Positions 10,138-21,900 of a DNA stretch of 64,000 bases are shown one piece after another. The stretch comes from Halicephalobus mephisto. Its lineage: Eukaryota; Nematoda; Chromadorea; Rhabditida; Panagrolaimidae. The position numbers and the translations under genes were made by a program. The stretch is from the NCBI GenBank assembly GCA_009193035.1, contig SWDT01000169.1, positions 1-64,000 on the forward strand, given 5' to 3'. Numbering within the stretch: the stretch's first letter is position 1; the number at the start of each line of letters is the position of its first letter. The notes beneath the pieces are model-generated. The model was not told the origin of the DNA and made no database searches. It saw nothing but the letters and a program-made list of their open reading frames with translations.

Positions 10138-12275
10138 ATCAACCACTAATGCTCGTTTACATCTTTATTACGCACGCAACGTTATTCTTATCCGGTATCT
10201 GACCTTACTTTTCATTAAGAAACTTCCTGATTTTTAATTCCAAAAACAATAAAATGTCTCCAACAACCCCCACATCTTTATTCCACAACGGCATCATTAA
10301 ATTTTATGCAAAGCACATGAAAAAACAATCAGAAAGCATTATCCATTGTAAAAATAGGACGAAGATTGGTTTCAACGGAATAAGTTGTTGAATTGTTTGG
10401 CTTGTTGAACTGGTCGACACGGTTCTGAAAGTTCTGACGGCACAGAAGAAGAAAAGTATCTTGACTGTAGCCGGCCAAAACATTGTCCAAAGCAGCACCA
10501 CCAAAATAAAGGAAGCAATATTTGAAGCAGCTTACAACTTCATTATTAAATACTTTCTTGTCTGCTCTCTTTTACTTCGAACTCTTCAGCTTTTCTCAAT
10601 AAAAAATAATCACTTTCTAAAAAAGTATATATTACATAAATGTGCTATATAATCTAATAAACAAACCAATTCAAGTAGTCCTTTCAATTTCATTAGAGAC
10701 ACAGAACAGACAATAAATGAGGAATCACACACTAGTATCTGTAATAGCCTTTCGGGTTTTATACCCTTGCATTTCGAACGCGCGAGAGTGAGATAACGCG
10801 CACTGGGAAATCATAAGAAATAGGAACTAACTGGTTCCAACATTTTGATATATGTTTTACTGAAAAAATGTTTCATATACCTATATTCAAACTTTATTTT
10901 ATGAACTAAATGCAAAAAGATCAATTTTAGATAGTTAGGTATATATGCTCATACCATCGACATCCTACATCTACTACAACCTAAACTTTAATTTAGTCAG
11001 AGCTTAAGTCTAAATTTAAATTCAGCCTAAACTCATCTTAAAAGTATTAACATTTGTTAAAATATGAAAAATAAATGATTCTTTTTTGCAGTTAAATAGA
11101 AGTTGTGAAATATTGAAAAATAAAAGAGTATTTTTCCATTTTTTAACTTTTGATATGAAATTTCATATTCATCTGCTTTTCTTATTCAGAACATCCTTCA
11201 GTTAAAGTTGGGACAAACCGTGTATGTGTATCAGATGAATTACAAGATAAGTACAAAGTATTTCAAAAAGCAAGAATTTACCCATCACTAATTGGCATTC
11301 GCTTTGGAGAAAAAGTGCGACTTTTCAGGAAGGAAAGTGAATGTTTATCTTCTAAAAAGAACGCGCACTCCATTAAATGTCATCTAAAATCTACAAATCC
11401 ATGAATCGTTGCATGTAGGTCTATGTGTTAATATAGTATTTATTTAAATAAAAATGGATTAGTTTTAAATAAGACAAAATAATTTATTAGTTAATTTTTA
11501 AATTATCTTTGCTATTTTGAACAGAAATTTGAAGATTTCCTAATCTTAATTTTACATTTTTTAGAATTCCAATATATATAATTAATTATGAAGTTCATTT
11601 GTATTTCTATGATAAATTATCAATATTTTATTAGTTTTAGATCAAATTAGATGAACTAGTAATTTGACTATATCGTTGTCTTGGTTTTCTTAGATAACTA
11701 AGTTGAGAAACACAAGATCTTCTAAAGTCTGTGAATTTTTGTTTATCTTTGAGAACAAGTCTGGTCAAGCACAGGTCTCCCAGTATTTAAGGAAACACCA
11801 AATCTCTTTATCATCGTGTGACAATAATTCTCAAATCTAATTGCGAAAAATTTCAAAATATTTTCTTCATATACTAAACTCAACTGAGTCCTGAAATCTT
11901 ACACCACTCAATTTTACATTGAAGAATCTACAAATTCCATATATCGTTGCATAGAGGCCTTCGTGTGTTAAATCTTTTAATTTTAAATTCTGTTTTTTAC
12001 TTGCTGCAAAAACAAGGGTCAGTGATCTGTTTGAATCCAATCTCCGGCCAACACTGTCCAAATGAAGAAAGACGGGTTGACATAAGGGGTCAGTAGCCTC
12101 TGGCAACGGTTGTTCTTTTACGTCTACTTCAAAACATCTAAAAACTTCAAAATCAATAACTTCAATATCCGTTGCCTTTAGTAACCTTCAAAAGCTCCGC
12201 CTAACTCTACCATTATAAATTGTAGACAATTTTTTTCTAAATTTAAAACAAATCTATTTTTCCTTCCTTGACACC
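10138..12275. other. Intergenic region, mostly without recognisable genes
   Basis: No conserved gene was recognised in these 2.1 kb. A stretch near 10,320-10,505 is less AT-rich and has open frames on both strands, but no family was recognised. A roughly 60-bp sequence near 11,375-11,430 (CTACAAATCCATGAATCGTT) recurs in altered form near 11,915-11,975. This suggests a dispersed repeat. Confidence 0.4.
11190..11404 (+). other. Unrecognised coding-like segment behind a good splice acceptor
   Basis: After the acceptor CTTATTCAG (ends 11189) about 71 codons stay open to TGA at 11402. They contain VGTNRVCVSDELQDKYKVF and FGEKVRLFRKESECLSS. Composition looks coding, with charged and hydrophobic residues mixed and few low-complexity runs. 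There is no start codon and no obvious upstream exon. It may be the last exon of a small gene or a transposon relic; no family was recognised. Confidence 0.25.
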
Positions 12276-12517
12276 ATGTCTGACGACTCTTACGGCGACT
12301 TCTCTCAATACAACGCGGACAGCGTCCCTGAACCAGAAAAGGTAAAATCCTTTCTATTACTGTCTTTCAAAATCCCATTTAGCCCATCGAACACACCCAT
12401 CCGAGCCGTCCCGACCTGGACTACGACGAGGCCCCTGTCGGCCCCGCTGACGAAGTCCGTGAATGCCAGGCTGAATACCTCGACCCCCCTTCCGACGAGC
12501 CCTACACTGAAGAGTAA
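12276..12517 (+). CDS. Small acidic protein of 66 residues, unrecognised
   Basis: Exon 12276-12341 (MSDDSYGDFSQYNADSVPEP, then EK) joins exon 12383-12517 across a 41-bp intron (GTAAAA...TTTAG) in phase 0 and ends ...DEPYTEE. The protein is rich in Asp, Glu, Pro and Tyr, has no signal peptide or membrane segment, and is probably disordered. Codons are strongly biased to GAC, TAC, AAC, GCC and CCC, unlike the AT-rich neighbours. In Caenorhabditis such bias marks highly expressed genes. It faces the citrate carrier gene, whose stop is 131 bp away on the other strand. I do not recognise a family. Confidence 0.7.
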
Positions 12518-12648
12518 TAAGACAGCAAGTCTCAACTTTCCTACCTTTATAACTTACTATAATATACAAGGACACTTAGACATCTATAAATATGTGACAA
12601 TTAAAATAAATTCCTACGACAGTCTTATTTCTAGCCTTCTAAATGAGC

Positions 12649-13697
12649 TTATTTCCAGTACTTATTAATCGCTTCCATTATGGAATCATAGATCATGAAC
12701 GTGATAGCGACATCAAGGCACACTCTGCTTAGTCTAGGAACAGTTCCCTTGTAGAACCTACAAAGATCACTCGTATTCTCGGGAAAGTAAAAGTAAATCT
12801 TACGCGAAGAACCCTTCCTTCTTCCAGATTTGAACAGCACAGTCGATAGTCCCCTTGTACTTCTTGGCTTCCAAACCTTGCATCCTTGTTTTCACCACGT
12901 CAATGGGGGTATTCCCATAAACACTTGCAGCACCAGCAATAGCACCCATAGCTCCGACAATAGGTTTGCTAATGATTACTGAATTGTCTCCACCACGATA
13001 CCAATCCTTCAACGTTTCCATCACGAAGAACCTGATAGCTTGATTGCTTCCTTGCTTCGCCATCGTTGCCAACAGCCCTTGGTAAATTCCAGATATGCCT
13101 TCTGTTTTGATGATAGTCCCGACACCATGGACGAATCCTTTAAAACGGGGGTTTTCCAGAGTTTGATCGTGGATAAATTTGACTTTGATAGTTTCCATCG
13201 GAGTGACGGCAAAAACGGCTTCAGATAGACCAGCACCCAATCCACACATCAACCGCATAGTAGGAGACAAATTCCCTCGTTCATCCGCGGCCTTGCCCTT
13301 GAGGAATTCAAATGTTCCAAATCTAAAGGATGATTTCGGAATAGAACCGTAAAGCAGAACGGAAAGCCCTCTATAGAGCCCGAAAACTCCATGACTGCGA
13401 ACGGTTTGTTTTACACAATCAATGGGACCTTTGAACTTTGGAGTCGCAGAGCGCTCATCAAGTTGCAGCTGAGTTTTGACATACTCAGTAGGAAAAGTAA
13501 TGCAAATCTCAATGCCTCCAGTAATCCCTCCAATAACGACGCCTTTGATGGTTCTGTCAGAAGGAGCAAATCGTCTCCACCCTGTGAGAGCCCTGTAATT
13601 CAAATAATTATGGTAACAGTAATTACAATACAAATAAAAAACGGGATTACTCTGTTGGTGATTGTCCAGATGGACTTGCTTTGATGGAAGACGACAT
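12649..13697 (-). CDS. SLC25A1: Mitochondrial tricarboxylate (citrate) carrier
   Basis: Three exons (13651-13697, 12804-13592, 12649-12757) predict 314 residues, the usual length for this carrier. Six membrane helices fall in three mitochondrial-carrier repeats, each opened by a Px[DE]xxK/R signature: [22 protein letters not shown] and [31 protein letters not shown] and the third-repeat region fit the citrate carrier branch. The family exchanges mitochondrial citrate for malate across the inner membrane, feeding cytosolic acetyl-CoA. The start codon gives [20 protein letters not shown]. An AATTTCAG acceptor near 13,733 just upstream could be a 5'UTR intron end or trans-splice site. Confidence 0.92.
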
Positions 13698-13771
13698 TAC
13701 GTCCGCAACGCTCCCGCGTTGAAGCTGGCAACCTGAAATTATTCACGTTTAAATTCTTAATAAATCGTGAA

Positions 13772-14065
13772 ATGGCAAGTTCCGAGTAACTCAATTTAAA
13801 GAAAGAGATAGAAAGTTTGAAAAATGCTCCATGGGTGGAATATTTAGTGCTTGGAAAAAGACTAACAAAAAAGCAAAGTCTCAAGCTTTGCGAGATTCCA
13901 CAACATCGATTCCCGTTAAAGCAGGGAATGAAACCAAAGAAAACACGTGGGAATATGGCGTGGACTAGACGAATCAACCCAATGGTAACGAAAAATTGGT
14001 CGAATGAATGGATAAAAGAACACCTTAAAGTGGAGCCATCAGAACTGAAAAGCACACCACTTTGA
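13772..14065 (+). CDS. Doubtful small basic protein with an early in-frame stop
   Basis: An ATG at 13772 reads MASSE, then TAA at 13787, and the same frame then stays open for 92 codons to 14065. The open part is basic: KNAPWVEYLVLGKRLTKKQ, then GMKPKKTRGNMAWTRRINPM, with a charged C-terminus. Only 16 bp lie between MASSE and the next acceptor-like AG, too short for an intron. Either the stop is a mutation or error in a real small gene, or the true 5' end is elsewhere. The basic, tryptophan-containing make-up and divergent position next to a mitochondrial carrier would suit a mitochondrial protein, but no family was recognised. Confidence 0.3.
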
Positions 14066-14199
14066 TAACAGACAGGCAAGAAAAATAATAACATAAATAT
14101 ATGCGAAAATATGAATTATAATGTTTGTGGATCGAAAGATCATCTTTCATTGCCAAGTGACACGTCAACGAACTGTTCCAGACCTTTTTCTGTCAGCAA

Positions 14200-14960
14200 C
14201 GGAAATTGGACAGTCGCAGGGGCAGACAAACTTGGAACTTCGAGATACGAACGACCTTGTCCATGATCAATTCGAGCAAACTGCAGAACTCGCATTCGAA
14301 AGGGTCAACGTGTAAAGTCGATATAAAACGTTATGGTTAGCTCGGAAATTGCCAATCTTTGGGACAAATCGCATTGGTTAAAATTCACCCAGAAAACAAG
14401 ACAAACTCCGAAATTCAAGTTACGGATGACCTTGTCCATGGTCAGTGTGACCAAACTGCAAGACTCGGAGTTCAAAAGGGTCAAGATGTGTAAAATCGAT
14501 ATAAAAAGTATTTGGTTATAAAAATACAAAAATGGAGCAAATTAAACTAGCCAAGATTCTTTCAAAAGACAAATCCAAAAATATAGTTTTTATTCATGGT
14601 TAATTTAACCAAACTAGAAACTAGAAACTCAAAAAGGTCAAGAAATACGTAAAATCGATATAAAAAATTACAATTAATTAAAAATTACAAAAATCGGATA
14701 AATTACACTGGTCAGAATTTCCCTAAAAAGTGAATTTTTGGAATTCAAGGAACCAACGACCTTGACAACGATCAATTCGGTCATACTGCGAAATTCAAAA
14801 TTCGAAAAGTTCGAGAAACATAAGATCGATATAAAACAACATCACAATTGGTCAACAGCAAAATAACCAAAATCCCCAATAAAACAAATCGCACTGGTCA
14901 AAATTCCTCGAAAAATTAAAAAAAACAAACTTGGTCGTGCAGCTTTTTAAATTCAAACGT
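14200..14960. repeat. Tandem repeat with units of about 160-180 bp
   Basis: At least four diverged units can be followed by the anchor TCGATATAAAA at 14318, 14496, 14655 and 14826, and a fifth is partial. Each unit also carries GACCTTGTCCATG- and CAAACTGCA-like blocks. The rest of the interval between 14066 and 15503 shows no gene. Confidence 0.75.
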
Positions 14961-15503
14961 TTGTGATTCATATTTTTTGTTTTTATTTATTATTATGATT
15001 CATATTTTTATTTCCGACATATATGGAATTAAAATAAATAAATTCTATCAATTCTAATCCCATTAACCTGTCAGCTGATGTTTTCGGAAAAACGGAATCA
15101 ACCGCGTCTCGACACGAAGGTTGTCCACGTTGCTTGTTCTTCGATCAGAATTGTGTCAACGTCATCGGTGATCATTAACAGATTTGATTTATCCAGGAAA
15201 AGTGTCAACTAACAAAATTTGAAATTTCACAAAAAGTAAGTTCGTTTTGGTTTTTATTGTGAGCACTAGATTTGGCGAACGATCTATAAACAAAAGTCTG
15301 GCCTGCTTTTCATATGATTCCTTTTTTCGATTGATTTTCCATGAAACTCCGCAAGTTAAACAGACTGCATTTTGTTATCTGCTTGTGTCTGCTATTTCAT
15401 TAACACCAAACAAATTTTTTGGGGAGGAAATATTAAAAATGATGTCTTCTGAAGATGGTTGGGATATTTGTTTATTAAATTTTTTAATTTCGTTTTTTCA
15501 GAC

Positions 15504-17108
15504 ATGTCTCTATCTCCTGGAGACTCCCGAATTGAAGAAGCAGTCCGACAGGTTAGTTTGGTGGTTTTAAATTTCATATGAAAGCCTCTTCCAGGTCCGA
15601 GGCGATGCCGACAATGCCGCGATAGCCCCAGGGTCCGGGGGCGGTGTCGGAGGACATACAGAAGGCAGTCATCTCTTCGCCGATCGTCCTAAAACATCGA
15701 ATACAATTAGTCCAGAACAAGCCTTCGTTCACATGATCAAAGCCATGCTAGGGACAGGTTTACTCTCGTTGCCTTTGGCATTCAAGCATTCTGGACTTTA
15801 TGCAAGTTTATTTTCTTTGAATCTGTTTTCATATATCCATTTTAGCTCGGATTATTCTTGCTCATCGTCATTTGCGCTGTGTGTCTCTATTGTATGAGAT
15901 TAATCGTATTTGCTGCCCATTTTGTCTGTCGAAGGAATGGACGAGAGTTAATCGACTATGCCAACATCATGAGGGGCGCCGTTGAAGCGGGTCCAGAGTG
16001 GATCAGCAGTCATGGGTATTTCTTTAAGCAGCTGGTGAATGTGAATATTTTTATTGCTCAGCTCGGTTTCTGTTGTGTGTACTTTGTTTTCATGGCCGAC
16101 AATCTCCAAGATGCAAGTTTTTGTTTCCCAATTCCAAATTATAGAGTAATTTTCAGTTCTTTGCTGTCAACGCCAACATTCATATATCGAAAGCAGTTTG
16201 GATGATATTGTTGTTGGTTCCTATTATGGCAATCTGTTCCATACGGCAACTGAGTGTCCTTGCTCCTTTTGCATTCGCTGCTAACATGATATATCTGACC
16301 GCCGTTGGCATCGTCATCTACTACTTCTTCACCCATTTGCAACCCACGAGTAATGTTACCAAGGTTGGACGTCTGGACGACTTACCGCTGTTCTTCGGAA
16401 CTGTGATGTTTGCCTTTGAAGGTGTCAGTGTCGTAAGTTCAATCACTGCTATCGAATTAACTTTATCCTCGATTACCATAGGTTATGCCAGTAGAAAATC
16501 GGATGGAGAAACCTCAGTTTTTCATCAGCTGGAACGGTGTCCTGAATTCCTCCATTCTAGTTGTTCTCGCTATTTTCGCTATTACTGGATTCTATGGTTA
16601 TCTTTCTGTCGGTGATGTTGTAAAGGATACTGTAACACTGAATTTACCAAATGAAGCGTAAGTGGTTGTTTAGTTGACATCATGACGAGTTAATTTCAGA
16701 TTCTATCAAATCTTGAAGATCATGTTCGTCTTGTGTGTCATGGTTTCGTATCCTCTTCAATTTTACGTTCCTATGGAACGGATCGAGAAGTACATCACCA
16801 GGAAATGTCCAGTGGAAAAACATGTTAGATATATCTACACTGCGAGATTTCTGATTGTTATTGCAACACTTGCAGTAGCCGAATTGGTCCCTCATCTGGC
16901 GCTCTTTATTGCTCTTATTGGAGCCGTTGCTTGTACATCATTGGCTTTATTGTTTCCTCCCATAATTGATCTTCTGGTCTGTTATGCCCAGAATCGTCTT
17001 ACGCTGCAAACTTGGATAATCGACGGGATTATGCTGGCATTCGCCGTTGTTGGATTCTTTACTGGAGGCTATTCGGCTCTTTCGGACATTATTGCTACGT
17101 TTCAATGA
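15504..17108 (+). CDS. SLC36-type proton-coupled amino-acid transporter
   Basis: Six exons (15504-15551, 15595-15801, 15846-16112, 16157-16432, 16482-16657, 16700-17108) give 460 residues, normal for the SLC36/AAAP family. A disordered N-terminus rich in Gly and Ser leads to SPEQAFVHMIKAMLGTGLL in the first helix. About eleven hydrophobic helices follow, including ICSIRQLSVLAPFAFAANM and GTVMFAFEGVSVVMPVENRM, both family hallmarks. The family moves small neutral amino acids with protons across lysosomal or plasma membranes. TTTTTTCAG directly before AC-ATG suggests trans-splicing. The introns after residues 85 and 174 start with GCAAGT instead of GT. A poly-A signal lies at 17189. Confidence 0.9.
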
Positions 17109-17304
17109 AACTTGTTAGATTGTCGGGTGAATTACAGTAATTGTGATTATATTTCAAGTCGTGCATATTGTTCTTTTATGAAAAGTGAAATAAATAGTCA
17201 TTTTTGAATAGACAGTGGACAATGATAATTGTTTTTTAGATTGTCCACCTGTTGATGGAAGATATAAAAGCATGTTCTGAATTTGTTTTTTAAGCTATTT
17301 GAAC

Positions 17305-18326
17305 ATGTTGTGGATTTTTTTGGGAATTTGTCTAATCACTCCGATTGCTGCTGTGAGTTGAAGAAATTTTAGATTTTTTTTGGAAATTTATTTTTAGAAT
17401 GATTGTCCTAATAAATTGATGGAATATGTAAAAACAAATCCCTTGGCTTTGTTGCAGATAAATGGATTTATCTTTAATGGTCAGTATGATCAGTTGATTG
17501 ATTACGGATTAAGTACGGTAAGGATTTTTATAAATTAATAAATTTGGAAATTTGTTTTAGAATTTAATAGAAAAGTTCAGAATTTTCCAAAATTTAATCA
17601 AAATATCAAAAATTTTATATAAAAATTACAAAATTTAATCAAAAAATCAAAAATTTTAAAGAAGATTTTGAAATTGTCCAGAATCTAGTTGACAAATATA
17701 GAACATTTTTAGAATTTTATATAAAGTTATAAAATTTAATTAAAAAATTAAAAATTTTATAGAAAATTCTGAAATTATCCAGAATCTAATTGAAAAATTT
17801 AGAACATTTTTAGAATTTTATATAAAATTGCAAAATTTAATCGAAAAATCAGAAATTTTCTAATCTTTCACAATTTTGAGGTAATTTCTGGAATTATCTA
17901 AAATTGAAGATGCTAGAATTTCCGAAAGTTCTAAAATTCATGTTGAAATAATTTTGATTTTTACGATATTATAATTTGTCATTAATTTAGGCCAAGACGG
18001 TTTGTGGTGTTTCTGGAACAAGCGAACTGGAGATATTCTTGGAACAAAACGCCGTGTTAATTAGCTTGATAAAGGATCTTCTTGCTTATGTCACTCCAAC
18101 AGAGAGAGAACAATTAAAAAACTGGGTTCTTGGGGATCAAAAATTAGCAATTTCCGGTTTCATGATGCAAAAAGCACTCGTAAGTTTTAATTCATTAATT
18201 CATTAATTTTCGAATAATTTTTTTTAGGAATTTGCGTTCAATCCAGAAGTGACGTCAAAGATTTTCAAGCTCATGACTCAAGTTCCCCTGTCTCCGAGTC
18301 TCGCTGGAGTCAACCGAGTAGCTTAA
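17305..18326 (+). CDS. Small secreted protein of 151 residues, orphan
   Basis: Four phase-0 exons (17305-17352, 17398-17517, 17991-18179, 18228-18326) form the model. Exon 1 encodes exactly a signal peptide, MLWIFLGICLITPIAA, and the mature protein starts NDCPNKLMEYV. The rest is predicted mostly helical, with only two cysteines (NDC, TVC) that could form one disulfide. There is no transmembrane segment and no dibasic propeptide sites. The start lies 196 bp after the end of the SLC36 gene on the same strand, close enough for joint regulation, but an operon is not shown. It resembles the many nematode-specific small secreted proteins. I do not recognise the family. Confidence 0.75.
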
Positions 18327-18589
18327 CTATAAAATAATTTATAAATATTAATGTAAGTTGTCTCGTTAACATTCATTAAATTTCCAAAATAATTAATTGA
18401 GATTCCAAATGTGTGAATAAAATTTACTGATTCTTGTTCATAAACAACAAATAACTCTTGGAAAACTTCCACTTGATGTCTGTATTTTTCATTCCTGGAA
18501 TCTCCATGATATTTTCGAAATTCATCCAAAATCTCTGAAGGATTTTAAAGTTTTTAAGAATCTCGAGGAAGTTTTCAAAATCCAATGAA

Positions 18590-18930
18590 AAGTTTTGGGG
18601 ACTTAAAAAATATAGGAGAAGATTCTGAAGTTTTTGATAATCTTGAAAGAAATTTTAGGATCTTCCAGAATAAAATAAAAGATTCAGAAGTTTTTGATAA
18701 TCTTGAAAGAAATTTTAGAATCTTCCAGAATAAAATAAAAGATTCAGAAGTTTTTGAGAATTTTGAAAGAAATTTTAAAATCATCAAGAACCTAGTGGGA
18801 GATTCTAAATTTTCGAGGATCTTGAAAGAAATTTTAAAATCTTCCATAATAAAATAAAAGATTCAGAAGTTTTTGAGAATTTTAAAGGAAATTTTAAAAT
18901 TTTCCAGAACAAAATAAAAGATTCTAAACT
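18590..18930. repeat. 60-bp minisatellite
   Basis: About five tandem units of 60 bp (GATTC.GAAGTTTTTGA, then AATCTTGAAAGAAATTTTA, then TCTTCCAGAATAAAATAAAA). The unit length is a multiple of three, so both strands stay open as a 20-residue repeat. These frames have no start context and are not proposed as genes. Confidence 0.85.
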
Positions 18931-21900
18931 TTTGGGTGCTTTTTAAAACTCTTTGAGTCTATCTAAAACCCTATTAAAATTTTAGAAATGTTTCATGATT
19001 CTGTAAAATTCTAAACAAGCTTTCAGAAATCCGACAGAAGTCTTTAGAATCTAATGAAAATTTCAAAAATCTTCCAAAAGCTTGTAGAAACCTGAATTTT
19101 TCAGAAATTTTATGAAATTTTAAAATTTTAGAAATGTTTATAAAGCTTCTAATAATTTTCCAAAAAAATTCTGAAAAATTTTTAAACTTCATGAAGAATT
19201 TTAAACATTTCAGAATTAAATTAAAAAATTTTGAATTACTTTTTAAATGTTGGAATTCTTCAAAATTTTTGAAAACCTTTGTTGAGACAATTTCGTAACA
19301 ATGTTCATTTCCTGTTCTTGAAATAGCATTATGATTAAAAATTAAAAAATTCCAGTTGATTATTGTTCTAAAATTTTATAATTAAAAATTTTGAAATTTT
19401 TTAAAAATAACAATTTTGAAATTTTAATTGATTATTGTTTAAAATTTTTTAACAATTTTAAAATTTTATCTGATTATTATTCAAAAGTTTTTATTAATTA
19501 TTATTCATAAATTTTTAAATAACAATTTTGGAATTTTAGCTGATTATTGTTTTGAAATTTTAGTGATTATTGTTTAAAATTTTTTAAACAATTTTAAAAT
19601 TTTAGTGATTATTGTTCAGAAATTTTTATTAATTATTGTTCAACAAACTTTTAAATAACAATTTTGAAATTTTAGTGGTTGTTGTTTGAAATTTTTTAAC
19701 AATTTGAAAATTTTATCTGATTATTGTTCAAAAGTTTTCATTAATTATTATTCAAAAAAGTTTTAAATAACAATTTTGGAATTTTAGTGATTTTTGTTCA
19801 AAAAATTGTTAAGTAACAATTTTGAAATTTTATAATTTAAATCGTGGGAGTCAGGAACTGCTTTGTTTGAGGAAATTCAAGTAGAGGAAGACAAAGCTTT
19901 TAAATTTGGACACAGATTTTCGAAAAAGAATTTTATTTTCCAAGTTTAGTACTTTTAGTGGCAGAAAATAATCCTTAAAAATTTTACTTCGAGCAAGAAG
20001 AGGATCATTAACACAAATACATCCCACTCATGAATAAAAGTTTAAATTAGTTTTATTTTTCGTAATTATCCGATTATAAAAAACAAAAATAAACGTTTGT
20101 AAAAAATTATTTTGATTAAAAATTCGAAGAATAAAGTAAACGTTAAAAAACGAATATATTTGTCCAAAAATTTACCTTTTTTATTTCTTTTAATTTTTAA
20201 TTTTTTTAAAAAATCTTAAAATATAGATAAAAATTAAAAAACGAATATATTTGTCCAAAAATTTACCTTTTTTATTTTTTTTATATTTTTCATTTTTTTA
20301 AAAAATTTCAAAAATTTTTAGAAAATCTTAAAATATATATAAAAGTTAAAAAATGAATATATTTGTCCAAAAATTTATCAGATTTACCTTTTTTTATTTT
20401 TTTTGAAATTTTCCATTTTTTTTCAAAACTAAAATTTTTACAAATTTATTTCGAAGTAAATTTTTAGAAAATCTTAAAATTTATATAGAAATTACTAATT
20501 TTATCATTTTTTTTCCATTTTTGTAAAATTTTTTCACTTTTCGCGGGAATTCAAAAATTAAAAAAAATTAAAGATGAAGATTTTTGTGGAATTATTTCGA
20601 AACAAATTTCCAGAAAAAAGTGAATATAATTGATTTTAAAAAATTATATTTATTTTTCCACTTTCATAAAGTACACTTTTTGCGTGGGAATCGAAAATTG
20701 TATTTTTGTAAAATAAAAAAATTAAAGTTTTTACGGAATTGTTTTCAAGCGAATTTTTACTTTTTAGAAATTCCTAGAAATTACGTAAAAACAGAAAAAA
20801 ATAAAATTACGAATAAACTTCGGTGAAAATTATGAAATTCATCGTTTTTGTTATTTTTGCAAAAAATTTAAAATTTGCAAAAATTTAAAAAATGATGAAA
20901 ATTAAAAGTGAAAGGTTTTTGAAATTAATTTATAGAATTTTTAAGAACTTCCTGAATTATATAAAAAACTGAATTTTGTATGAATTTTCAGATTTTTGTT
21001 TTTAATTTTTCTAAGTAAAAAATTAAAAATTTCGCAAAAATATATTTTTCAAAATTATAATTTTTTTAAAATTATTATTTTCGAAGATTTATTTTTTTTA
21101 AATTAAAATTTTCATTAAAATGTTTTTTTAAAATTATTATTTTTGAAGATGTTGTTTTTCAATTTTTATAAATTTAATTTTCTTTAATAAAAAATTTTAA
21201 AATTTCATTAAAATGTTTTTTTAAAATTATTTTTTTCAAAAATTTATTATTTTTAAATTTAAAATTTCATTAAAATGTTTTTTTTTAAATTATTATTTTC
21301 GAAAATTTATTTTTTTAATTTTCTTTAATAAAAAATTTTAAAATTTCATTAAAATGTTTTTTTAAAATTATTGTTTTTGAAAATTTATTTTTTTTAAATT
21401 TAAAATTTTATTAAAATTTTTTTTTAAATTATTATTTCTGAAAATTTATTTTTTTAATTTTCTTTAATAAAAAATTTTAAAATTTTGATTTTTTTCATAA
21501 AAACGAATGTTTTTTAATTTCTTTAATAAAAAATTAAAAATTTTGCAAAAATACACATTTTTAAAAATTATGATGTCTGTTGTGTTAAATTCAATGTTTT
21601 TTGGAGATTTATTTTCTCACATAAGTTAATATTGAACTTTATCCGATAAAAACCGGATTCAAATCCGACATTTCTGACTTCGGATATTGAATTCTGAAAA
21701 TTGAACTTCAAAGTATTCGATTTACCCTACGTCAGAAAACAATTATTTTTTAAATTTTAGGGTACTTTACCCCCGCCTACATCCGGCTTGACCGTGAGAA
21801 TCCTGTTTTCGGTTTTAAATTTGGCCTTTTGTTTTCGAAAATTGGAGACTTTTGTTCTCACAAGTGCCAATCCTCGGTGAGAACACTTGCAAAGAATCTT

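Noticed and set aside
11867..12106. 79-codon minus-strand frame
   Set aside because: It has no domain and includes a sequence repeated near 11.4 kb, so it probably reflects a dispersed repeat.
13600..14094. 164-codon minus-strand frame rich in Phe, Ser and Cys
   Set aside because: It runs through the carrier's 5' intron and first exon in the wrong frame and is a shadow of the plus-strand ORF.
18575..18857. 90-codon open frames on both strands
   Set aside because: They are the two readings of a 60-bp minisatellite whose unit is a multiple of three. There is no start context and no protein family.
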